The notes beneath the pieces are model-generated. The model was not told the origin of the DNA and made no database searches. It saw only the letters and a program-made list of their open reading frames with translations. This document shows, in pieces, positions 17,045 to 23,997 of a DNA stretch of 64,000 bases. The DNA is from Phycicoccus avicenniae (GTDB lineage: Bacteria; Actinomycetota; Actinomycetes; Actinomycetales; Dermatophilaceae), in the NCBI RefSeq assembly GCF_018139485.1, contig NZ_JAGSNF010000020.1:1-64000 (forward strand). The letters are read 5' to 3'. Both the position numbers and the translations under genes were made by a program. Positions within the stretch are counted from its first letter, which is position 1. Each line of letters starts with the position of its first letter.

Positions 17045-17428
17045 ATGAGTGCGATCGCGTGGGAGCCCGCGGACCGGTACGTCGTCCCTGCTCCGCGACG
17101 GCCCCGGCTGACCGTCGTCCCCCACCCGGCGCCGGCGGTGGCCCCGAGCGGGGCGGTCCGCCTCACGGCCCGTGGCCGGCTCGTCCTCCTCGTGCTCGCG
17201 GCGCTCCTCGTCGCGTCGGTCCTCGGGTTCCGCGGTCTCGGCGGCGCGGACGCCGCGCAGGCCGAGCAGGTCGTGACGGTGAGCCCCGGCCAGACCCTGT
17301 CCGAGATCGCCGCGGCCGAGCTGCCGTCGATGACGATCAGCCAGGGCATCGTCGCGATCCAGGTCGCCAACGCGATGAGCACGGCGCAGGTGAGCGCCGG
17401 CCAGGAGCTCGTCATCCCGCGGGGCTGA
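17045..17428 (+). CDS. LysM-domain membrane protein, probable SOS-induced division inhibitor (ChiZ/YneA-type)
   Basis: The 127-residue product has a Pro/Arg-rich cytoplasmic N-terminus, one membrane helix at about 46-62 (LVLLVLAALLVASVLGF) and a C-terminal LysM domain (VTVSPGQTLSEIAAAELP ... VSAGQELVIP). The same layout next to lexA is known for Rv2719c (ChiZ) of mycobacteria, and a LysM/TM protein (YneA) plays the same role in Bacillus. Such proteins delay septation during DNA damage. GGAGGA precedes the ATG at 17045. A LexA box upstream supports damage-inducible expression. Confidence 0.8.
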   Translation: MSAIAWEPADRYVVPAPRRPRLTVVPHPAPAVAPSGAVRLTARGRLVLLVLAALLVASVLGFRGLGGADAAQAEQVVTVSPGQTLSEIAAAELPSMTISQGIVAIQVANAMSTAQVSAGQELVIPRG

Positions 17429-17503
17429 CCCGCACGCGCCGGGCGGCGAGCGTGCCGTCCCGCGCCCCACAGACGTCCGAGTCCCTCGACCCGGCTCAGG
17501 ACG

Positions 17504-17549
17504 ACGGAGGGCGCCGCGATCCCCTCACGGTGGACGCGGCGCCCTCCGT
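17504..17549 (+). terminator. Hairpin downstream of the LysM gene
   Basis: A perfect 15-bp stem (17504-17518 with 17535-17549) with a 16-nt loop lies about 75 bp after the LysM stop. Confidence 0.65.
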
Positions 17550-17760
17550 GCTGTGCACGCCGCCGACCCCGGCGCGACGCCGATCGCCCGTGCTGTGACG
17601 CCTCGGGCGCCGGGCGGGTCTCCCGGCACGCGTCCAGCCGACGCGCTCGTCCGTTCGGCCGAGCGGGGGTCGACCGTCCCGGTCGGGCCTGCCGTCTGCT
17701 CGGCCACCGGTGCGCGTCGCGGCTGGTCGACGGGCCACCGGCGGTCACAGACTTCTCGGC

Positions 17761-17940
17761 ATGCGACAGCGTCGGCGGAGCGCCTCACGGCCCAGCCACC
17801 ACCCCACGGTCCACTGCGGTGGCGCCGGCCGGTGGGTCTGGTCGTGCGGGTGCGGCGCCCGCGGTGTCGCGGCCTCGGGCGGCTGGCACCACGCGTACAC
17901 GGCAGCGCTGGTGCACCAGAGCCTCAGCCCGAGCGAATAG
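17761..17940 (+). CDS. Small Cys-rich protein, paralogue of the protein at 22899
   Basis: This 59-residue protein is not from a family I recognise. It contains SHHPTVHC, then GRWVWSCGCGA, and a C-terminal TAALVHQSLSP. The same pattern recurs in the small protein at 22899-23084 ([30 protein letters not shown]), which supports real translation of both. Four residues around C-G-C plus the upstream HH/C suggest zinc or metal binding. A terminator hairpin follows the stop. No clear ribosome-binding site is seen; an upstream in-frame GTG at 17710 is possible. Confidence 0.6.
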   Translation: MRQRRRSASRPSHHPTVHCGGAGRWVWSCGCGARGVAASGGWHHAYTAALVHQSLSPSE

Positions 17941-17943
17941 GTG

Positions 17944-17979
17944 CGCGACCCGGGAGCAACAGAGGGTTCCCGGGTCGCG
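17944..17979 (+). terminator. Hairpin terminator after the small Cys-rich gene
   Basis: A perfect 12-bp stem (17944-17955 with 17968-17979) with a 12-nt loop begins four bases after the TAG stop. Confidence 0.7.
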
Positions 17980-18191
17980 TGCCTCGCCGCCGGCGCCCTC
18001 TCTCGCGCGGCGTCGACGGCATCCTCCTCAGGGGGCGTCACCCGGGGCCGCTCCGGGGCCCGGGTGACGCGCCTCGAGGTCCGCCCGCGGACAGAGCCCG
18101 ACGGCATCGCCCCCCAGGGAGCGCCGGCACCACCACTGGCCCGCGACGTCGACCCTCGACCGCGTCGCCGCACGCCACTAGCCTCGGGCGG

Positions 18192-19196
18192 GTGCGCGCG
18201 GCGGTGACGACGAGGTACGGCGGCCCGGACGCCGTCGAGGTCCGGGACCACCCCGAGCCCGTCCCCGCTCCCCACGACCTGGTCGTCCGCGTCCACGTGA
18301 CGACCGTCAACCGCACGGACTGTGCGTACCGCGCCGCGCACCCGTGGTTCATGCGGGCCGTCACCGGCCTGCGGGCGCCCCGGGTGCGGGTCTGGTGGAC
18401 CGAGTACGCCGGTGTCGTCACGCGGGTCGGGTCCGAGGTCACCGCCTTCGCGGCCGGGGACGTCGTCTTCGGCTACGCCGAGGGTCGCTTCGGCGCCCAT
18501 GCGGAGCTCGTCGCCGTCGCCGACGACTCCATGGTCGCGACGGTGCCGCCCGGGGTCGGCCTCGATGCCGCCGCCGCGGCGACGGAGGGTGGTCACTACG
18601 CCCTGTCCTTCCTGTGGCGCTCTGGGGTGCGCCCCGGCGACCGGGTCCTCGTGCACGGGGCGACGGGCGCCATCGGCTCCGCGACGGTCCAGCTGCTCCT
18701 CGACCTCGGCGCCGACGTCACGGCGACGGCGCCGACCGAGGGGGTCGACGTCGTCCGGGGTCTCGGCGCCCGGCGTGTCGTCGACTGGCGGCGTGGCGGC
18801 ATCGGCGGGGCGGTCGGCCCGTTCGACGCGGTCCTCGACGCTGTCGGCCGGAGCACCTTCGCGCAGTGCCGCCCACTGCTGGCTCCCGGCGGCACGTACG
18901 TGTCGTCCGAGCTCGGGCCCTTCGCCCAGAACCCCGTGCTCGCCCTCGCGACGCCGCTGGCCCGGCGGCGACGCGTGGTGTTCCCGCTCCCGGTGGAAGG
19001 CCCGCAGGTCATCGAACACCTGCGCGCGCGGCTGGCGGCCGGGACGTTCCGTCCGCTCCTGGACCGGACCTACCCGCTCGACGACATCGCCGACGCCTAT
19101 CGCCACGTGGAGACCGGGACGAAGGTCGGGTCCGTCCTCGTCCGCGTTCGTCCGCCCGAGGAGGACCCGCCGCTCAGCCCAGGGTCCGGCGCATGA
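18192..19196 (+). CDS. Zinc-less MDR family oxidoreductase (quinone oxidoreductase-like)
   Basis: This 334-residue medium-chain dehydrogenase/reductase starts VRAAVTTRYGGPDAVEV and has the nucleotide-binding motif HGATGAIGSATVQLLLDLGA at about 155-175. The structural-zinc cysteines of classical alcohol dehydrogenases are absent, as expected for the QOR branch. It probably reduces quinones or enones with NADPH. The GTG at 18192 is chosen from homology to the family's start; upstream sequence is non-coding. Its 3' end overlaps the convergent GNAT gene by 23 bp. Confidence 0.88.
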   Translation: MRAAVTTRYGGPDAVEVRDHPEPVPAPHDLVVRVHVTTVNRTDCAYRAAHPWFMRAVTGLRAPRVRVWWTEYAGVVTRVGSEVTAFAAGDVVFGYAEGRFGAHAELVAVADDSMVATVPPGVGLDAAAAATEGGHYALSFLWRSGVRPGDRVLVHGATGAIGSATVQLLLDLGADVTATAPTEGVDVVRGLGARRVVDWRRGGIGGAVGPFDAVLDAVGRSTFAQCRPLLAPGGTYVSSELGPFAQNPVLALATPLARRRRVVFPLPVEGPQVIEHLRARLAAGTFRPLLDRTYPLDDIADAYRHVETGTKVGSVLVRVRPPEEDPPLSPGSGA

Positions 19197-19767
19197 CGAG
19201 CCGGGGCATCCCGCTCGCCGTCGCCTCGGTGGTCCCGACGACCTCGAACGCGGCCGCCTCGAACATGGACCGTGTCCCGACGAACGCCATCGTCGTGTCC
19301 ATCCGGCCTGCCGGGTCCGCGGGGTAGGCCTCGACCGCCGGCGCCCCGTGCTCCGCCGCGAAGGCGACCGCCCCCTCGATGAGCGGCCGCGTCACCCCCT
19401 GCTTCCTGTGTCCGCCCCGGACGACGACGCACACGACGCTCCACACCGGCACCTCGTCGATCGGGCGGATCTTGGTGCTGTGCACGAGCCGCGGGATGTC
19501 GGCCCGCGCCCCGACGTTGCACCACCCCACCGGTACCCCGTCGCGGTACGTGACCACCCCCGGCGGGACGTCCCGCTCGCAGAGCGCGCGCGCCGCCGCC
19601 TCCCGGCTGTCCCCGCCGAGCTCCTCGATCTCGCGGGCCCGCAGCCGGTGCGACAGGCACCAGCAGTGCGTGGCGCGCCGGTTCGGGTTGACGACGTCGG
19701 CGAAGTCCTCGAACCGGCCCGGTGTCACCGGGTGGGTCTCCCAGACGGGGTCGCTGCTCTCGGCCAT
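19174..19767 (-). CDS. GNAT family N-acetyltransferase
   Basis: This 197-residue protein has a GNAT-like core: VPVGWCNVGAR, then VWSVVCVVVRGGHRKQGVTRPLIEGAVAFA, where R/G-x-x-G-x-T/A forms the acetyl-CoA loop, and AAFEVVGTTEATASGMPRLVMRR at the end. It begins with a Cys/Trp motif (THCWCLSHR) typical of a subgroup of actinobacterial GNATs. Substrate unknown. The gene is convergent with, and overlaps, the MDR gene. Confidence 0.85.
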   Translation of the reverse strand: MAESSDPVWETHPVTPGRFEDFADVVNPNRRATHCWCLSHRLRAREIEELGGDSREAAARALCERDVPPGVVTYRDGVPVGWCNVGARADIPRLVHSTKIRPIDEVPVWSVVCVVVRGGHRKQGVTRPLIEGAVAFAAEHGAPAVEAYPADPAGRMDTTMAFVGTRSMFEAAAFEVVGTTEATASGMPRLVMRRTLG

Positions 19768-19812
19768 GCGTCAGCCAACCACGGAGCACCGACAGCCGGC
19801 GCGACGACGTCG

Positions 19813-20193
19813 TCAGACCTCGAGCGCCACGACGAGGGCGCACCCGGCGAGGACCGCGACGACGGGCGTCCTGACGAGCCGCTCGGGACGGCTGCGCGAG
19901 ACGCCGTTCACGGCGACCCCGAGCACCAGGTACGCGACGAGCACCCACGTGCCGACCCCGACGCCGGGGGCGTCACCACCCGGGAGCACCCCCGACCGGG
20001 CGAGGACGAGCCAGGAGAAGGCCGCGTAGAGGACGACCGACACGGCGCTGCCGACCCGCAGCCGCCGGGGCAGCACCTCGTGCCGGCCTCCCCAGACGAG
20101 CCGCCCGAAGGGCCTACCCGCGGCGACGAGGACCTGCAGCACGGACAGTGCGGCCATGAGCACGGTGAACACCACCGCGGCGGCGGTGCTCAC
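19813..20193 (-). CDS. Small four-helix membrane protein
   Basis: This 126-residue protein has four hydrophobic helices at about 4-25, 48-70, 80-100 and 108-125, and no recognised enzymatic motif. Its GTG start overlaps the TetR gene's stop (GTGA), so it is co-translated with the repressor and probably controlled by it. A DUF-type permease subunit or small-molecule sensor is possible. Confidence 0.7.
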   Translation of the reverse strand: MSTAAAVVFTVLMAALSVLQVLVAAGRPFGRLVWGGRHEVLPRRLRVGSAVSVVLYAAFSWLVLARSGVLPGGDAPGVGVGTWVLVAYLVLGVAVNGVSRSRPERLVRTPVVAVLAGCALVVALEV

Positions 20194-20843
20194 CGCCCGA
20201 CCTCGGCGGCCAGGCGGGCCTGCAGTCCGTCGAGGACGATCTCGAGCCCGTACTCGAACTCGTCCCCGAACCGGTACCCCGGCTCGCCCAGCAGATGGCC
20301 GAGCATGCCGACCAGGTGCGGGTACTCCGCCACCTCGACCGACAGGCCTGCGGCGTACTCCGCCTCGCCGCCGACCTCCTCGAAGGGCAGGTTCTGCTCG
20401 GTGACCACGAAGCCGTAGACGTAGGCGTCGAGCACCGAGAAGGCGTGCGCGGCCAGGCGCATCGGGAACCCGTTGCCGACCAGGCACGCGACGACCGCGT
20501 CGTGGTGGCGCAGCAGCGAGGGGCCGGGGACCGGCCGTGACTCGATGAGGCCGACTGCCCACGGGTGCGCCCCGAGCACCGACCGCGCCGACCTCGCCCG
20601 GCGGGTCATCGCGGTGCGCCAGGGCTCACCCGCCCCGGGCAGCTCGACCTGCGCGAACACGCTCTCGGCGAGGGCGTCGAGCAGCGCGTCCTTGCCCGCG
20701 ACGTGGTGGTAGAGCGACATCGCCTCGACGCCGAGCTCCTTGCCGACGCTGCGCATGCTCACCGCGGTGAGGCCCCCGCAGTCGGCGACGGCGGTCGCGG
20801 CGTCGACGACACGCCCGGTGCTCAGACCCGGCTGGGGGACCAC
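20190..20843 (-). CDS. TetR family transcriptional repressor
   Basis: The 217-residue regulator has an N-terminal HTH (AVSMRSVGKELGVEAMSLYHHVAGKDALLDALAE) of the TetR type with a TetR_C-like ligand domain. It is divergent from the MDR gene at 20921 across a region holding two similar palindromes (20863-20880 and 20898-20911), one near each start. It probably represses itself, the co-translated membrane protein, and the oxidoreductase until an electrophile or quinone binds. Confidence 0.92.
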   Translation of the reverse strand: MVPQPGLSTGRVVDAATAVADCGGLTAVSMRSVGKELGVEAMSLYHHVAGKDALLDALAESVFAQVELPGAGEPWRTAMTRRARSARSVLGAHPWAVGLIESRPVPGPSLLRHHDAVVACLVGNGFPMRLAAHAFSVLDAYVYGFVVTEQNLPFEEVGGEAEYAAGLSVEVAEYPHLVGMLGHLLGEPGYRFGDEFEYGLEIVLDGLQARLAAEVGR

Positions 20844-20862
20844 GGCCCGCTCCTCCCTTGAC

Positions 20863-20880
20863 GACTTACAGGTGTAAGTC
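20863..20880. promoter_or_regulatory. TetR operator, site 1
   Basis: GACTTACAGGTGTAAGTC is an 8-bp inverted repeat around a GG centre. It lies 20 bp upstream of the TetR start. Confidence 0.8.
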
Positions 20881-20897
20881 TACGGTACGGCATCAGG

Positions 20898-20911
20898 CTT
20901 ACACGTGTAAG
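20898..20911. promoter_or_regulatory. TetR operator, site 2
   Basis: CTTACACGTGTAAG is a perfect 14-bp palindrome sharing CTTACA/TGTAAG with site 1 and centred 33 bp from it, just before the MDR gene start at 20921. Placement this close to the start suggests steric block of transcription or translation initiation. Confidence 0.8.
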
Positions 20912-20920
20912 GAGAGCGTC

Positions 20921-21880
20921 GTGAGGGCAGCGGTGGTGACGGGGTACGGACCCCCGGAGGTCGTGGACGTCGTCGAGGTGGCGGACCCGGCGCCCGGCCC
21001 GGGACAGGTGCTCGTCCGGGTCGAGGCCGTGGCGGTGAGCGCCGGGGACGCGCGCATCCGCGGCGCCCGCTTCCCCCGCGGGTTCGGGCTGCCCGGCCGG
21101 CTCGCCCTCGGCTGGTCGCGACCCCGGCGCCCGGTGCTCGGGGCGGCCCTGTCCGGGGTCGTCGTCGCGACGGGGGAGGGGGTGGGCGACCTCGCGCCCG
21201 GCGACGCGGTGTGCGCGATGAACGGCACCCGGATGGGCGGGCACGCCGAGCTGGCGGTCCTCGACGGCACGCGCGTCGTCCGGCTCCCGGACGGTGTCGA
21301 CCACCGCACGGCGGCCGGTCTGCTCTTCGGCGGCACGACGGCGCTGCCGTACCTGCGCGACAAGGGCCGGATGCGGCTCGGCGCGCGGGTGCTCGTCGTC
21401 GGTGCGGGCGGCGAGGTCGGGACGAGCGCCCTCCAGGTCGCCCGGCTGCTCGGAGGCGACGTGACGGCCGTGACGCACCGGGACAACGCCGACCTCGTCG
21501 GACGGCTCGGGGCCACGACCGTCCTCGACCGTGAGGCGACCGACGTCACGGCGCTGCACGAGCGGTTCGACGTCGTCCTGGACACCGGTGGCACGCTCAC
21601 GCCGCGCACCGGTCGGCGGCTGCTCACCCCGGAGGGCCGGCTGCTGCTCGTCGCCGCGGACCTCCCGCAGACGCTCCAGGCCGTCGGGCGCGTGCAGGCC
21701 GGTCCCGCACCGGAGCGGACGGCGGACGTGGAGGCCCTGCTCGGCTGGGCCGCCGCCGGGTCGCTGCGGGCGGTGGTCGACTCCGAGTACGCCCTCGACG
21801 ACGTCGTCGCGGCGCACGCCCGCGTCGACACCGGGCGCAAGGTCGGCACCGTCCTGCTCCTGCCGAGGGCGTCGCGATGA
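20921..21880 (+). CDS. Quinone oxidoreductase-like MDR enzyme under TetR control
   Basis: This 319-residue MDR protein starts VRAAVVTGYGPPEVVDVV, with a nucleotide-binding VLVVGAGGEVGTSALQVARLLG segment and a C-terminal DTGRKVGTVLLL. No zinc ligands are seen. It resembles the other MDR gene in this window (18192) in layout but is clearly divergent. The GTG at 20921 follows GGAGAG by 5-6 bp. Likely role: NADPH-dependent reduction of quinones or reactive carbonyls, induced when the TetR repressor is released. Confidence 0.9.
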   Translation: MRAAVVTGYGPPEVVDVVEVADPAPGPGQVLVRVEAVAVSAGDARIRGARFPRGFGLPGRLALGWSRPRRPVLGAALSGVVVATGEGVGDLAPGDAVCAMNGTRMGGHAELAVLDGTRVVRLPDGVDHRTAAGLLFGGTTALPYLRDKGRMRLGARVLVVGAGGEVGTSALQVARLLGGDVTAVTHRDNADLVGRLGATTVLDREATDVTALHERFDVVLDTGGTLTPRTGRRLLTPEGRLLLVAADLPQTLQAVGRVQAGPAPERTADVEALLGWAAAGSLRAVVDSEYALDDVVAAHARVDTGRKVGTVLLLPRASR

Positions 21881-21996
21881 CGGCCGTCGTCCGGGCCTGA
21901 TGCCGGTCCGCGAGCCTGTGCCCGCTCTCAGCCGGCGGCCGCCTCCACCTGCACGAAGACCCCCGACCGTCGCCGCGCTGCCCTAGCGTCGAGGAG

Positions 21997-22902
21997 ATGC
22001 GCGTCGTCAGCCTCATCCCGTCCGCCACCGAGATCCTCTTCGCGGTGGGCGCCGGGGACGACGTCGTCGGCGTGACGTTCGAGTGCGACCACCCACCGCA
22101 GGCGCGGGAGCGGACCATCGTGTCGTCGACGACCCTGCCGTCCGGTCTGTCGCCCCGCGAGATCGACGAGGCGGTCGCCGCCGCCGTCGCCCGCGGCGAG
22201 GACCTCTACCGGCTCGACGAGGGCGCCCTCGCCGGGCTCGACGCCGACCTCGTCGTCACCCAGGACCTGTGCGCCGTGTGCGCGCTCGACGTCGCGACGG
22301 TCGACGACGCGCTCGCCCACCTCGCGTGCACCGCCGACGTGCTGACCGTCGACCCGCACACCCTCGAGGAGGTGCTCGCCTCGGTCGTGACGATCGGCGA
22401 GGCCGTCGGCCGGGGCGCCGACGCCGAGGTCGTGGTCGCCTCGCTGCGGGCCCGGCTCGACGCGGTGGCGGCTCGTGTCGCCGGACGGCACCGTCCGCGG
22501 GTCGCGGTCCTCGAGTGGACCGACCCGCCGTACGCCCCCGGCCACTGGATCCCCGAGATGGTCGCGCTCGCCGGCGGCGAGTGCGTCCTCGGCGCCCCGG
22601 GGGGGCGGTCCGGCCGGGTGACGTGGGAGGACGTCCATGTGGCCCGGCCCGACGTCGTCGTCGTCGCGCCGTGCGGCTACGACCGGGACGGCGCGGCCGA
22701 GCAGGCACGCGCGCTCCTCGACGCCGGGCTGCTGCCCGAGGGCGTCACCGTCCACCCGGTCGACGCCGACGGCATGTGGGCCCGCCCCGGGCCCCGGCTC
22801 GTCGATGGGGTCGAGGAGCTCGCCGACCTGCTCCACGGTTCCGCGACCGTGCCCGAGGCGCCGGTATCAGCCGCCGCCGCGACCGCCTCCTCGTCGTCAT
22901 GA
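21997..22902 (+). CDS. BtuF-like cobalamin/substrate-binding protein without signal peptide
   Basis: This 301-residue protein has the BtuF/helical-backbone-bridged fold: [32 protein letters not shown] at the N-terminus, [19 protein letters not shown] in the second lobe, and [11 protein letters not shown]. Family members bind vitamin B12 or iron chelates. There is no signal peptide or lipobox and no transporter subunit next door, so it may act in the cytoplasm. The B12-dependent reductase gene nrdJ lies 1.1 kb downstream, which fits a cobalamin link but does not prove it. Its stop overlaps the next small gene (ATGA). Confidence 0.85.
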   Translation: MRVVSLIPSATEILFAVGAGDDVVGVTFECDHPPQARERTIVSSTTLPSGLSPREIDEAVAAAVARGEDLYRLDEGALAGLDADLVVTQDLCAVCALDVATVDDALAHLACTADVLTVDPHTLEEVLASVVTIGEAVGRGADAEVVVASLRARLDAVAARVAGRHRPRVAVLEWTDPPYAPGHWIPEMVALAGGECVLGAPGGRSGRVTWEDVHVARPDVVVVAPCGYDRDGAAEQARALLDAGLLPEGVTVHPVDADGMWARPGPRLVDGVEELADLLHGSATVPEAPVSAAAATASSSS

Positions 22903-23084
22903 GGACGACGACGGTTCGCCGGCCGGCCGCGCGCCGCAGCCACCACCCCGCCGTCACGTGCGACGCGCACGGGCGATGGCACTGGTCGTGCGGGTGCGGC
23001 GCCGGGACCCGCTGCGGTGTGAGCAGCTGGCAGGGCGTCGTCACCGCCGCGCTGGCCCACCAGGCGTCCGTCCCGGGGGAGTAG
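22899..23084 (+). CDS. Small Cys-rich protein, paralogue of the protein at 17761
   Basis: The 61-residue product shares SHHP-x-V-x-C, GRW-x-WSCGCGA and TAAL-x-HQ with the small protein at 17761-17940. It starts inside the BtuF-like stop codon (ATGA), so it is translated only if the upstream gene is. It has an additional cysteine (C39) absent in the other copy. The family is unknown to me; metal binding through C21, C31, C33 and nearby histidines is a reasonable guess. Confidence 0.65.
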   Translation: MRTTTVRRPAARRSHHPAVTCDAHGRWHWSCGCGAGTRCGVSSWQGVVTAALAHQASVPGE

Positions 23085-23318
23085 CACCCTCTCCCCGGTC
23101 GTCCCCACATGTGGGGGCCGTGCTCGGTGTACGCCACCGTCCCGTCGACCCCAGATGTGGTGCCCCAGGCGTCACATCAGCCCCACGGGTGGTGTCGCGA
23201 CACGCGGTGACACCCCGGCGATCGGGCCGCTGCACCCCCTCTGACCTGGGCAAACAGCCGTTCGGACGATCTTCGGCCGCTCCTGCTTGCGTCCCACGTC
23301 ACACGCGGGGCATGATGA
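23085..23318. other. Non-coding region upstream of nrdR
   Basis: No gene is seen. It contains a perfect 14-bp palindrome (CCCCACATGTGGGG, 23103-23116) and a related imperfect copy around 23151-23168, which may be protein-binding sites. No cobalamin riboswitch-like element was recognised. Confidence 0.5.
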
Positions 23319-23334
23319 GCACAACATCTAGTGG
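23319..23334. promoter_or_regulatory. NrdR box 1
   Basis: The sequence CACAACATCTAGTGG fits the NrdR-box consensus (acaCwATAtbTwGTgt) at most positions. The next copy is 32 bp away, three helical turns, the usual arrangement. Confidence 0.7.
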
Positions 23335-23350
23335 TTACACCGATGTAGTT

Positions 23351-23366
23351 CGTCCACATCTTGTGC
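23351..23366. promoter_or_regulatory. NrdR box 2
   Basis: CCACATCTTGTGC matches the right half of box 1 (ATCTwGTG) with the same phase, 32 bp downstream. Together they predict NrdR autoregulation of nrdR-nrdJ. Confidence 0.65.
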
Positions 23367-23440
23367 ACACGAAACACCGGTCGTCCACAGGTTGTTCACA
23401 CCACAGTCCACCGATCCGTCCACAGGGGAGGCCCGCCAGC

Positions 23441-23938
23441 ATGCACTGTCCGTTCTGTCGGCACACCGACTCCCGGGTCATGGACTCGCGCACGACGGAC
23501 GACGGCGCGGCCATCCGGCGCCGCCGTCAGTGCCCCGAGTGCGGCCGCCGCTTCACGACGGTCGAGACCGCCAGCCTGTCGGTCGTCAAGCGCTCCGGGG
23601 TCACCGAGCCGTTCAGCCGCGCCAAGGTCCTCGTCGGGGTCCGCAAGGCCTGCCAGGGCCGGCCGGTCACCGAGGACGACCTCGCCCTCCTCGCACAGCG
23701 CGTCGAGGAGACCATCCGCTCGCAGGGCAGCGCCGAGATCGACGCCCACGAGGTCGGTCTCGCCGTCCTCGAGCCGCTCCGTGAGCTCGACGAGGTCGCG
23801 TACCTGAGGTTCGCCTCGGTGTACCAGGCCTTCGACTCCCTGGCCGACTTCGAGGCGGCCATCACCCTCCTGCGCGCCGAGCACGACGCGACGGGGGAGG
23901 AGCCGCAGGTCAGCAGGCCTGTCGGACCCCAGCAGTAG
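23441..23938 (+). CDS. nrdR: Ribonucleotide reductase regulator NrdR
   Basis: The 165-residue repressor has the N-terminal zinc ribbon (MHCPFCRH ... [13 protein letters not shown]) and an ATP-cone domain ([24 protein letters not shown]). It senses ATP/dATP and shuts down ribonucleotide reductase genes. It is directly upstream of nrdJ, 59 bp apart, and both lie behind two predicted NrdR boxes. Length is normal for the family. Confidence 0.97.
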   Translation: MHCPFCRHTDSRVMDSRTTDDGAAIRRRRQCPECGRRFTTVETASLSVVKRSGVTEPFSRAKVLVGVRKACQGRPVTEDDLALLAQRVEETIRSQGSAEIDAHEVGLAVLEPLRELDEVAYLRFASVYQAFDSLADFEAAITLLRAEHDATGEEPQVSRPVGPQQ

Positions 23939-23997
23939 AACAGCACCAGAAGGTCACCACGCCCCGGGACGTCCGGGGCAGAAGAGAGGGATGAGGC

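Noticed and set aside
23085-23440. Cobalamin riboswitch upstream of nrdR-nrdJ
   Set aside because: No B12-box-like or multi-hairpin architecture was recognised; NrdR boxes explain control.
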